DNA of 64,000 bases, taken from Microbacterium sp. C7(2022). Lineage in GTDB: Bacteria > Actinomycetota > Actinomycetes > Actinomycetales > Microbacteriaceae. The stretch covers positions 248,001 to 312,000 of the forward strand of contig NZ_JAPEHV010000002.1 in assembly GCF_028823665.1 (NCBI RefSeq), read 5' to 3'. Below are positions 1 through 8,033 of the stretch, in pieces. The notes under the pieces are model-generated. The model made no database searches. It saw only the letters and a program-made list of their open reading frames with translations, and was not told the origin of the DNA. A program made the position numbers and the translations under genes. Position 1 is the stretch's first letter, and the number at the start of each line of letters is the position of its first letter.

Positions 1-2781
1 CGCATCAGACAGCGCCTGCTGGTAGTCATCCGACGGCACCGTGGGGGTCGTGGGCTCCTCAGGATCCACGGGTTCTTCGGGGTCGGTGGGATCGGTCGGT
101 GTCACGTCACCGTCACCCGCATCGGCTCCGGAGTCACCCCCGAACAGTGCGTCAAGCGCCTCACTGAGGGTGTCCTCGAAGGCGATGTCGTTACCGAACG
201 ACACCAGAACCTTCTGCAGTGTGGGGAGCTTCGTGGCACCCGAGGACTGCACGAACACGGGCTGCACGTAGAGCAGACCGCCACCGACGGGCAGGGTGAG
301 CAGGTTTCCGTTCAGGACGTCGGACTGTCCCTGCTTGAGCAGGTTGATCTGCGACGACACGAACGGGTCGGCGTCGAACGTGTTCTGCACCTGCCCCGGA
401 CCGGGCACCGTGGTGTCGGCGTCGATCACGAGCATCCGGAGCTTCCCGTAGTCTTCAGCCTTCTCGCCGGCCTCTGCCCCCGCATTGGAGTCCACTGCCA
501 GGTAGCCCATCAACACGTTTCGGGCGTTGCCCCCGGTGGATGCCGGAATAAACGAGGTGAACATCGAGTACGTCGGCTCGTCCTGCCCAGGCATCTGCAT
601 CGTGAGGTAGTACGGCGGTTGCAGGTTCGTGTCGGCCTGGGGATCGTTGGGCGTCTGCCAGCGGTTGTCGCTCTGGTAGAACGACCGCGCGTCATCGACG
701 TGGTAGACGCCGAGGACGGTGCGCTGCACCTTGAACAGGTCGGTCGGATACCGCACGTGGCTCATCAGGTCGGCAGACATCTCGCTGATCGGCTCGACGG
801 TCGACGGGTAGACGTTCTGCCACGCCTCGAGAACCGGGTCCTCTTCGTCCCATGCGTACAGCGTCACCGAGCCGTCGTACGCGTCGACGGTCGCCTTGAC
901 CGAGTTGCGAATGTAATTGATGTCGTCCAGCGCGAACCGCGGCGCCGGGTTCGACGAGTCAGAGATCGCCGAGGCGAGGCTCACCGTGGATGAGTAGGGG
1001 TAATTCGCGCTGAGCGTGTAGCCGTCGATGATCCAGACGATTCGTCCGTCGACCACGCTGGGGTACGGGTCGCTGTCGAGCGTCAAATACGGGGCAACCT
1101 TCTGCACGCGCTGGCGCGGGTCGCGGTCGTAGAGGATCTGCGACTCGTCGTTGACGTAGTCCGAGAAGAGGATTTGCTCGGCCTGGAACTTGAGCGCGTA
1201 CACGAGGCGGTTGAAGACGTTGCCGAGGCTCGGTCCCCCGTCGCCTTCGAACGTCGTCTTGGTTTCGCCGGCGCCGTCCTCACCCGACGGGTAGTCGAGT
1301 TCGACGGGTTCCGAGCCCTCGGGTGCGCCCACGATGGAGTACTGCGGCGAGTACTCACCGAAGTACACGCGCGGTTGAAAGTCCTCGCTGTCCGAGAGGA
1401 AGCCCGCCGCGGGAATACCGCGCTCGAGGAAGACGGGATCGCCGTCGCCCGTCCGGTCGTTGCCCTTCGCCGCCACCAGGCCGTAGCCGTGGGTGTACAC
1501 GACAGCGGTGTTCTGCCAGTCAGCGGCGGCACCGAGTTCGTCGAGGTCGAGTTCGCGCACCGACACGATGGTGTCCTGTGAGACACCATCGATCTCGTAG
1601 CGGTCGACATCCAGCGGGTCCTGGAACTGGTAGTAACCGCGGTACTGCTCGAGCTGGCGCACCGTCGGAGACACGATGGCCGGGTCCATGATCCGAATCT
1701 GCGCTGTGGTCGCAGCATCCTCCCGCAACTGACCTTCGCCGGCATCTGTCTCCGCCTGGAAGTCCATCTTCTCGAGGCCATCGACACCGTATGCCTCGTG
1801 CGTCATGTCGACGTTGCGCTGGTAGTACTCCTGCTCGAGCGTGAAGCGGTTCGGCTGAACCTGGAAGGTGTTGACGACCCAGGGGTATCCGATGCCGACG
1901 ATGAGGGATGCCACGACGAGCAGTGCCGTTGCCACCAGCGGGTAGCGCCAGCGACCGATGACGGCGGTCACGAAGAACAGGATCGCCACGATCACCGCGA
2001 TCACGGCCAGGATCTCCTGCCCAGGGATGATGGCGTTGACGCCCGTGTACCCGGGACCGGTGATGCGATCACCGGGCGCGGTCAGAGTCTGGTAGCGATC
2101 GAGCCACAGGCTGACGGCTTGTACCAGAAGGTACAGACCCGCCAGGATCGCAAGTTGGATGCGGGCGGCCTTCGAGATTCGCAGTTCTCGCTGGCCAACG
2201 CGTACCGACCCGTAGAGGTAGGACACCAGTGCGGTGACGAGCAGGCAGATCAGCAAAACCGCTGAGACGAACCCGGTAACCGACACGTAGAAGGGCAACG
2301 CGAACAGGTAGAACCCGGTGTCGAGGTTGAATTGCGGATCGGTGGTCGCTGTGGCGACGCCGTTCAGCCACAGCCATGTGGTCTCCCACTGCGCAGATGC
2401 CGCGAACCCGGCGAAGAACCCGAAGAAGATCGGGATACCCCACATTCCGAGTCGACGCAATGGTTCGACGACTTCCTGGTAGCGATCGAGCTGCGAACTC
2501 AGTCGGGCATACACAGGGCGCAGCCGGTACGCCAGCTGGATCGCGACCCACACCGGAACGGCCATGCCGAGGAAGCCGATGACGAACATCACCACCCGCG
2601 CGATCCACTGGGTGATGAGAACCGAGTCGAATCCGAGTTGCTCGTACCAGAGCCACTCTGAGTAGAAGTTCGCGAACGCGAAGAACGCCACAACCAAACC
2701 GGCGAGGATCGCGAGGGAAATCGCGACGACTCGTCGCGAGCGGGAAGGTGTGGCCGGAGCCGGCGCTGAGGTCGAGGTCAC
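1..2781 (-). CDS. UPF0182 family large membrane protein, 3' end outside window
   Basis: Conserved actinobacterial membrane protein of unknown function; M. tuberculosis Rv3193c is the recalled counterpart. 927 codons are visible and the frame is still open at base 1, so the C-terminus is missing. The first ~330 residues hold about seven hydrophobic helices, with Trp/Tyr-rich stretches typical of the family (FYSEWLWYEQLGF). A large soluble, probably extracytoplasmic, domain follows, containing YTHGYG and YFGEYSPQYSIVG. The visible end is a very acidic Asp/Glu/Pro/Thr tail. The GTG start is fixed by TAGGAT lying exactly six bases upstream, a leaderless arrangement. The neighbouring Lon-like protease on the same strand matches the mycobacterial order. 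Function unknown; family assignment is firm. Confidence 0.93.
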   Translation of the reverse strand, partial: MTSTSAPAPATPSRSRRVVAISLAILAGLVVAFFAFANFYSEWLWYEQLGFDSVLITQWIARVVMFVIGFLGMAVPVWVAIQLAYRLRPVYARLSSQLDRYQEVVEPLRRLGMWGIPIFFGFFAGFAASAQWETTWLWLNGVATATTDPQFNLDTGFYLFALPFYVSVTGFVSAVLLICLLVTALVSYLYGSVRVGQRELRISKAARIQLAILAGLYLLVQAVSLWLDRYQTLTAPGDRITGPGYTGVNAIIPGQEILAVIAVIVAILFFVTAVIGRWRYPLVATALLVVASLIVGIGYPWVVNTFQVQPNRFTLEQEYYQRNVDMTHEAYGVDGLEKMDFQAETDAGEGQLREDAATTAQIRIMDPAIVSPTVRQLEQYRGYYQFQDPLDVDRYEIDGVSQDTIVSVRELDLDELGAAADWQNTAVVYTHGYGLVAAKGNDRTGDGDPVFLERGIPAAGFLSDSEDFQPRVYFGEYSPQYSIVGAPEGSEPVELDYPSGEDGAGETKTTFEGDGGPSLGNVFNRLVYALKFQAEQILFSDYVNDESQILYDRDPRQRVQKVAPYLTLDSDPYPSVVDGRIVWIIDGYTLSANYPYSSTVSLASAISDSSNPAPRFALDDINYIRNSVKATVDAYDGSVTLYAWDEEDPVLEAWQNVYPSTVEPISEMSADLMSHVRYPTDLFKVQRTVLGVYHVDDARSFYQSDNRWQTPNDPQADTNLQPPYYLTMQMPGQDEPTYSMFTSFIPASTGGNARNVLMGYLAVDSNAGAEAGEKAEDYGKLRMLVIDADTTVPGPGQVQNTFDADPFVSSQINLLKQGQSDVLNGNLLTLPVGGGLLYVQPVFVQSSGATKLPTLQKVLVSFGNDIAFEDTLSEALDALFGGDSGADAGDGDVTPTDPTDPEEPVDPEEPTTPTVPSDDYQQALSDA

Positions 2782-2793
2782 CCGACCATCCTA
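2782..2793 (-). promoter_or_regulatory. Leaderless -10 element for the UPF0182 gene
   Basis: On the minus strand TAGGAT is followed by six bases and then the GTG start. This spacing puts the transcription start on the start codon. No ribosome binding site is present. Confidence 0.55.
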
Positions 2794-2852
2794 TGCGCGC
2801 CCCCGACGCCTGGGCGCAGTCGACGCCTGTGCGTCAGCCGTGACCGCGTCGA

Positions 2853-3980
2853 TCAGTCCGCGGTGCAGGTGGGCAACTCGTCCGCGCCCGCTCCACCGGT
2901 CGAGACGACATCAAGCGCCTCCAGCGCGTCGTCCAGCGTGTCTACGGCGAACACATCCATCCCCGGGGGGACGTGCCCGACAACCTCGTCGCAGTTCTCG
3001 ATCGGAGCCAGGAACGCCGTCGCCCCGGCATCCTTCGCGCCCCAGAGCTTCTGCCGAATGCCCCCGATCGGACCCACGTCGCCGCTTGCCGTGATCGTGC
3101 CCGTCCCCGCGACAGTTTCGCCGCCGTTGAGGGAAGCCTCCGTCAACTCGTCCATGATTCCGAGGGCGAACATCATCCCGGCACTCGGGCCGCCGACGTT
3201 GTTGAGCTGAATGGTGACATCGATCGGGAAGTCGTACACCGTGCTGAGCGTCACACCCAGCAGCAGCATCGTCTCGCCATCGACTTCGGTCTCACGCGGA
3301 GTGATGGACACCGTCTCGTCCGCTCCGTCGCGGATGATGGACAACTCGACGGCGTCACCGTCCGCCGCGTTGACGACCTCTCTCACAGCCGCGGCATCGG
3401 CGACGTCGACTCCGTCTGCGGCGACAATGACATCGCCCGCCATCACGACGCCCTCGGCCGCAGAATCTTCGATCACGGAGTGCACGGTCAGCTGAGCACC
3501 GACGTCGTATCCCAGTTCTGTCAGCGCCGCTGCCGTCGCTTCCTGCTGCGAGTCGACCATCATGGCGGCGCTCTCTTCGTTTCTCTCCTCCGTCGTGGTG
3601 CCTTCGGGAAACACCGAGTCCAGAGGGAGTACGGCCTTGCGCGGGTCAGTCCATGCCAGGGCGAGTTCGACCCATGAGGGCGTACGCTCGCGGTTGCCTA
3701 CGACCTGCACGGTGAGCAGGTCCAAAGCGCCCTCGGTCGCGTACGTGTCGGCACCCTCGATCGAGATCAGCGGCACTTCTTCTCCATCAGCCGCGGTTGC
3801 GCTCCCGAGTGTGTTATAGACGGGACCGGGCCGCTGAATCACGTACGCGGTCGGCAGGAAGGTCAGCACGAGAAGAACCACCAACGCCACTGCCAGGGCC
3901 CAAATTCCGGCCACCGTCGCCCGCGGTAGCCGGCGTCGGGGAACGGGAACGGCGACGTCTTCTTCGTGGAACAGGGTCAC
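2853..3980 (-). CDS. Membrane-anchored PDZ domain Lon-like serine protease (YlbL/Rv3194c type)
   Basis: Predicted membrane-anchored protease of about 375 residues. After a short basic N-terminus there is one transmembrane helix (AVALVVLLVLTFLPTAYVI), a YlbL-type region (VIQRPGPVYNTLG), a PDZ domain (VIEDSAAEGVVMAGDVIVAADG) and a C-terminal Lon-like proteolytic domain. The catalytic dyad is visible: Ser in NVGGPSAGMMFALG and Lys in GGIRQKLWGAK. It lacks the Lon AAA+ module, so it should act without ATP on the extracytoplasmic face. The frame is open to a GTG at 4034. GTG 3980 is preferred because GAGAGAAG precedes it and the resulting N-terminus fits the family better; 4034 remains possible. 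It is divergent from the DUF2342 gene, with which it probably shares a promoter region. Confidence 0.92.
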   Translation of the reverse strand: MTLFHEEDVAVPVPRRRLPRATVAGIWALAVALVVLLVLTFLPTAYVIQRPGPVYNTLGSATAADGEEVPLISIEGADTYATEGALDLLTVQVVGNRERTPSWVELALAWTDPRKAVLPLDSVFPEGTTTEERNEESAAMMVDSQQEATAAALTELGYDVGAQLTVHSVIEDSAAEGVVMAGDVIVAADGVDVADAAAVREVVNAADGDAVELSIIRDGADETVSITPRETEVDGETMLLLGVTLSTVYDFPIDVTIQLNNVGGPSAGMMFALGIMDELTEASLNGGETVAGTGTITASGDVGPIGGIRQKLWGAKDAGATAFLAPIENCDEVVGHVPPGMDVFAVDTLDDALEALDVVSTGGAGADELPTCTAD

Positions 3981-4060
3981 GGATGCTTCTCTCGGGCGGG
4001 TCGTTCGCGAGCGGCGTAAGCGGATTGAGGGCACGGCCGGTCGCTGCAGGGATGCTGCGA

Positions 4061-4069
4061 CTAGCGTAG
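4061..4069. promoter_or_regulatory. Near-palindromic double -10 between divergent genes
   Basis: The 9-mer ctagcgtag contains TAGCGT on the plus strand (4062-4067) and TACGCT on the minus strand (4068-4063). Both fit TANNNT, so one site may serve the DUF2342 gene (leader about 32 bases) and the Lon-like protease gene. No convincing -35 was seen. Confidence 0.35.
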
Positions 4070-4105
4070 AGCGTGACGAGATCGACCAGCTGAGAGGCGA
4101 CCGAA

Positions 4106-5503
4106 GTGGCAGAGGACGATCAGAACCCGGACGACCTGCAGGAACTGCTGCGCCAGCTCCTGAGTGGTGCCGGTGCGCAGTTCACACCCGAGCAACTCGA
4201 GCAGTTGTCCCAGATGACGGGTACCGACGTAAACCCGGCAATGATGCAGAACATCCTCCGACAGGTGCAAGGTGCGATGGCATCAGACGGAGAGATCGAC
4301 TGGGAGCAAGCGCGCCGCGCAGCCCTGCACATCGCAAACCAGGACGGCCTGTCGGTGACCGACGGCCAGCGCACTGACTTGCAGCAGGCGTACACGCTCG
4401 CGAATCTGTGGCTGAGCGAGGCCACCGGGATCTCGCAGCTCGCCTCCGCCCCGCGCGCGATGAGCCGCGGTGACTGGGTCACGGCGACTCTCCCCGTGTG
4501 GCAGGACATGGCAGCACCCGTCGCCACGAGTGTTGCAGATGCGCTGACCTCTGCGCTGGGCGCTCAAGCGCCTGAGGACATGCAGGATCTTGTTCGCGGC
4601 GCCGGTCGACTCATGCGCGGCGTGGGCGGTGCCATGTTCGCCGCTCAATTGGGCCAGGTTGTCGGAAACCTCTCCAAAGAGGTGGTCAGCGGCGGTGATG
4701 TGGGCATTCCCCTGATGCCCGACGGTGAGTACGCCGTCCTCCCTCAGAACTTCGCCGATTTCGGAACCGCGCTCGAGATTCCGGACGACCAGGTCGCTCT
4801 CTACATCGCAACGAGAGAGCTTGCGCATGCGCGGTTGTTCCGGCACGCACGATGGCTGCGCCTGCACGTGATCTCGCAAATCACCGACTATGCCCGCGGG
4901 GTCCGCGTAGATACAGACGCGCTCGAAGATCTCGCGAGCCGGTTCGATCCTTCCGACACGGAGGAACTCCGCCGCGCGCTGGAAAGCGGAGCACTGCTCC
5001 CGCCGCGGTCGGACGCCCAGCAGGCCGCCCTCACTCGGCTCGAGAACCTCCTCGCCACCATCGAAGGGTGGGTCGACGTCGTGACGGCCGACGCGACGGA
5101 GAGGCTCCCTTCCGCAGATCGCATCGCGGAGGCCGTGCGCAGGCGACGCGCAGTCGGCGGACCTGCCGAACGAGCCCTCGGCGCTCTCGTCGGGCTCGAA
5201 CTGCGACCCCGGCGTATGCGCGAGGCCGCATCGATGTGGCGAGCGGTCACGGATGCCGTCGGCCCCGCCGCCCGCGATTCGTTGTGGGACTACCCCGACC
5301 TCATGCCCACATCCGACGACATCGATGACCCCGGCGCGCTGGTGGCGCGTCTGGAGGCCACAGCTCGCGGCGAGCAGCCAGCGTCGGACGAGTTCGATGA
5401 TGCGCTCGAGCGGCTGTTGGCGGGTGAGGTGCCGCCGGCCCCGACCCCCGAACAAGACGACTCGACTGGCGACAGCCACCCCGACGACCACCGACCGGTC
5501 TGA
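4106..5503 (+). CDS. DUF2342 zinc metalloprotease-like protein
   Basis: 465-residue protein of the actinobacterial family annotated as zinc-dependent metalloprotease or putative hydrolase (DUF2342; Rv3195 position). The N-terminus is acidic and Gln-rich (about residues 1-45), followed by helical sequence. Around residue 240 lies the likely metal region, RELAHARLFRHARWL, with one Glu and two His. A basic Arg-rich stretch (EAVRRRRAVGGPAERALG) and a second conserved block (LRPRRMREAASMWR) follow. The C-terminal tail is acidic and probably disordered. GTG 4106 was chosen because TGAGAGGCG precedes it. Substrate unknown. It is divergent from the Lon-like protease and lies just ahead of the cyclodehydratase-like gene. 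Confidence 0.88.
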   Translation: MAEDDQNPDDLQELLRQLLSGAGAQFTPEQLEQLSQMTGTDVNPAMMQNILRQVQGAMASDGEIDWEQARRAALHIANQDGLSVTDGQRTDLQQAYTLANLWLSEATGISQLASAPRAMSRGDWVTATLPVWQDMAAPVATSVADALTSALGAQAPEDMQDLVRGAGRLMRGVGGAMFAAQLGQVVGNLSKEVVSGGDVGIPLMPDGEYAVLPQNFADFGTALEIPDDQVALYIATRELAHARLFRHARWLRLHVISQITDYARGVRVDTDALEDLASRFDPSDTEELRRALESGALLPPRSDAQQAALTRLENLLATIEGWVDVVTADATERLPSADRIAEAVRRRRAVGGPAERALGALVGLELRPRRMREAASMWRAVTDAVGPAARDSLWDYPDLMPTSDDIDDPGALVARLEATARGEQPASDEFDDALERLLAGEVPPAPTPEQDDSTGDSHPDDHRPV

Positions 5504-5507
5504 CCCT

Positions 5508-5555
5508 CCTCCCCAGGTCGCTGCGCAAAGCTTTCTGCGCAGCGACCTGTGGAGG
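5508..5555. terminator. Long stem-loop between DUF2342 and the cyclodehydratase-like gene
   Basis: Arms 5515-5527 and 5536-5548 are perfectly complementary over 13 bp around an 8-base loop. Flanking bases 5508-5514 and 5549-5555 extend the stem to 20 bp with one mismatch. It begins a few bases after the DUF2342 stop and has no T-run, so it is either an actinobacterial-type terminator or an mRNA structure between co-transcribed genes. Confidence 0.6.
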
Positions 5556-5593
5556 ACCGGCGCGAGCGCGGGGCCGTCGTCCATGATCGAGCC

Positions 5594-6451
5594 ATGCCGC
5601 GTATCGATCCCGCCTACCCGCCACTGTGGCGATCGGCGTCAGTACTCCAGTTCGGCCTTCCTGCGGTCGCGACACTCACATACCCCCTCCCGTGGCAATT
5701 GCGCATCATTCGCGCACTAGAACGGGGCGTGGCGGCGGATGCCTTCGACGCTCTGGCTGCTGTTGCGGGTGCACCGCCCGGCGGCGCGGAAGGGCTGGTC
5801 GACCACATTCGCCCAGCCATCAGGGATGATTCGTCGCACCGACCTCTCGCCGCGGCCGTTGTGGTGTCACCCGAAGTAAGTCATGCCCAGTACGAGGTTT
5901 TCAGCGACAGCCTCGCAGCCGACGGACTCGCGATGGTGCGCGCGTGGGATCAGTCTGCGCCCGCCACCAACCGTCCTGACATCACGATTGTTCTGGCATG
6001 CCATCTGGTCGAACCCCGATTCGCCGCTCGCTTGATGACCGACGATGTACCTCACCTCCCGGTTGTCTTCCGAGGGTCGGAAGCCACCATTGGGCCGCTC
6101 ATCCGCCCGGGTTCCACGGCATGCCTCGCCTGCGTAGCCTTGCACGAAAGCGCCGATGACCCGGACTGGCCCGTTCTGGCAGCGCAGCTCGTCGCACGCC
6201 CCGTCGACGTGACGGACGTGAGCGTCATTCGCGAAGCGGCGTCCGCCGCGAGCAGACTGATTGCCGCTGAGGCAACAGCATCGCTGGCAGGCGAAACGAT
6301 CAGCGTCCGCGCCGACTCGCCGCACCGCGAGGTGCGCGCGTTCCCACCTCACGAAGATTGCCGGTGCCGATCTCTTTCAGAAACCGCGATGGTTGTCGAT
6401 CTCGCGCACCGCGCGCCCACGTCAATGCGAGCGTTCGCGACGCCCGCGTAA
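5594..6451 (+). CDS. Orphan TOMM cyclodehydratase-like (ocin-ThiF-like) protein
   Basis: 285-residue protein resembling the E1-like partner of YcaO in thiazole/oxazole-modified microcin synthesis (bacteriocin cyclodehydratase domain); Rv3196 holds the same position in M. tuberculosis. The zinc tetracysteine signature is visible as CLACVALH near residue 178 and HEDCRCRSL near residue 255. No YcaO homologue or precursor peptide is present, so the role is unclear and probably not bacteriocin synthesis. The frame is open from ATG 5549, but that codon lies inside a hairpin; ATG 5594 gives the better N-terminus (MPRIDPAYPPLW). Its last 152 bases overlap uvrD2 tail to tail, and the second Cys pair lies inside the overlap. 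Confidence 0.75.
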   Translation: MPRIDPAYPPLWRSASVLQFGLPAVATLTYPLPWQLRIIRALERGVAADAFDALAAVAGAPPGGAEGLVDHIRPAIRDDSSHRPLAAAVVVSPEVSHAQYEVFSDSLAADGLAMVRAWDQSAPATNRPDITIVLACHLVEPRFAARLMTDDVPHLPVVFRGSEATIGPLIRPGSTACLACVALHESADDPDWPVLAAQLVARPVDVTDVSVIREAASAASRLIAAEATASLAGETISVRADSPHREVRAFPPHEDCRCRSLSETAMVVDLAHRAPTSMRAFATPA

Positions 6452-8033
6452 TGCCGACATATGCCAGTCGGCGCTCTTCATCGATCTGTTCGAACGTCGA
6501 CGCGTACGAAATGGGCAAGAGGCCCTCGGCAACTCCGATGATGTGAACGTGATCCCATTCCAGGCCTTTTGCCGCGTGTAGCGTCGCCAGCGTCACCGTG
6601 CGCATCGCGGGATCCTCGCCTGCCTTCGCTCGTGCCATCAAATCGTCGGTGAAGGTGCGCAGGGTCGCGGTCGGTCCTGCCTCTTCGGCGAGACGAAGAA
6701 GGGCAGCGCGAGCCTCCCACGCATCTCGGAGCGCACCGCCAGCCTCGGGAGGGTCCGCTGTCAGCCCGAGCGATCGCAAGACATCACGAACCGTCTCCAC
6801 AAACCCGGCCTGCATCGGAGCGACTGCCGCGCCCCGGAGCGCCAACACCGCTTGGCGCACCTCGGGCATCTCAAAGAATCGGCGCCCCCCGAGCACACCA
6901 GCAGCGACGCCCCGTAACGCCAACGCCGACAAGATCTCAGCCGACTGTGCATGCGAACGGTAGAGCACCGCGATCGTACGTGGGTCGATCCCGGCGGCGA
7001 TCTGCGATGTCACACGGGAGGCGACTTCGCGCGCCTCGGCGTCATCGTCATTGAACGCCGTGACTGTCGGGAGGGCGTGGTCGGTCGCCGCATGCGCCGC
7101 TGTCAGGTGAAGCGCGCCCGGCCGATCACGCATCAGCTCGTTTGCGGCGGCGAGCACGCCGCTATCGGAGCGATAGTTGACGTCCAGTCGCACAACGGCG
7201 GCACCTTCGTGCCGTCGCTCGAACTCGAGGAGGTAGCGCGCGTCCGCTCCCGCGAACGAGTAGATCGTTTGACTCGCATCCCCGACGACCGCAAGGTCAC
7301 GACGGTCGCCGAGCCATAATTCCAACAGGCGATTCTGCAACGGGGAAACGTCTTGAAACTCGTCGACGGTGAAGTGACGGTACTGCTCGTGCACGGCGCG
7401 CGCCACGCGGGGTTCAGCCTCAAGCATTCCCGCGCACGCGAGCAGCACATCCTCGAAATCAAGCTGTCGGCGTTCGTCCTTAAGTTTCTCGTACGCGCGT
7501 TGCAAGTCGACGACTCGCTCAACCCCCAGCCGACCGACACCGTCGGGCCGGGCATGCGCGTAGGCCTCGATGCTCCGCATCGTGACCTTGCGCCACTCGA
7601 TACCGGCGGCAACATCACGCAGAGTCGCGGTGTCGAGGCTCATTCCGATCGTGTCGGCGGCATGGGCCAGCAAGCGCACTTTGTTGTCGATGATGGTCGG
7701 CGCGCTGTCCCCTGCGATTGTCGGCCAGAAGAAGTTCAACTGCGCGAGCGCCGTCGAGTGGAAGGTACGCGCGGCCACGCCGCCGACTCCGAGCGCACGG
7801 AGCCGGCTCCTCATCTCCCCCGCGGCCTTGGTGGTGAATGTGAGAGCCATCACGCGACCTGGGGAGAACGCACCCGTATCGACGCCGTGGGCAATCCTGT
7901 GGGTGATGACGCGCGTCTTTCCCGTACCGGCGCCCGCCATCACGGCCAGGGGGCCACGCAGAATCCGTGCGGCCTCGCGCTGTTGCTCGTCGAGTCCTTC
8001 AAGGGCTGCGTCACTCACTCGCCGTCGCACCAC
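6300..8033 (-). CDS. uvrD2: UvrD2-like superfamily 1 DNA helicase
   Basis: 577-residue SF1A helicase acting as a 3'-5' DNA translocase. Visible motifs are the Q-motif region (GLDEQQREAARI), Walker A (AGAGTGKTRVITHRI), motif II (FTVDEFQDVSPLQ), motif III (VVGDASQTIYSFAGAD), motif IV (VRLDVNYRS), motif V (LATLHAAKGLEWDHVHI) and motif VI (EERRLAYVGITRASRTL). The protein ends about 21 residues after PSRFLKEIG. It therefore lacks the HRDC and tetracysteine modules known at the C-terminus of mycobacterial UvrD2 (about 700 residues). GTG 8033 is preceded by GAGGG. A second GTG at 8018 overlaps the nudC stop as GTGA and is equally plausible. It is co-transcribed with nudC and overlaps the cyclodehydratase-like gene for 152 bases. 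Confidence 0.88.
   Translation of the reverse strand: MVRRRVSDAALEGLDEQQREAARILRGPLAVMAGAGTGKTRVITHRIAHGVDTGAFSPGRVMALTFTTKAAGEMRSRLRALGVGGVAARTFHSTALAQLNFFWPTIAGDSAPTIIDNKVRLLAHAADTIGMSLDTATLRDVAAGIEWRKVTMRSIEAYAHARPDGVGRLGVERVVDLQRAYEKLKDERRQLDFEDVLLACAGMLEAEPRVARAVHEQYRHFTVDEFQDVSPLQNRLLELWLGDRRDLAVVGDASQTIYSFAGADARYLLEFERRHEGAAVVRLDVNYRSDSGVLAAANELMRDRPGALHLTAAHAATDHALPTVTAFNDDDAEAREVASRVTSQIAAGIDPRTIAVLYRSHAQSAEILSALALRGVAAGVLGGRRFFEMPEVRQAVLALRGAAVAPMQAGFVETVRDVLRSLGLTADPPEAGGALRDAWEARAALLRLAEEAGPTATLRTFTDDLMARAKAGEDPAMRTVTLATLHAAKGLEWDHVHIIGVAEGLLPISYASTFEQIDEERRLAYVGITRASRTLALTWARGARDRQPSRFLKEIGTGNLREVGTRAPRGAASRRGR

Noticed and set aside
41..271. Ser/Gly-rich 76-codon plus-strand frame
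   Set aside because: It is the antisense of the acidic Asp/Glu/Pro tail of the UPF0182 protein.
4283..5584. 433-codon minus-strand frame opposite DUF2342
   Set aside because: Shadow frame; DUF2342 on the plus strand has a ribosome binding site and conserved motifs.
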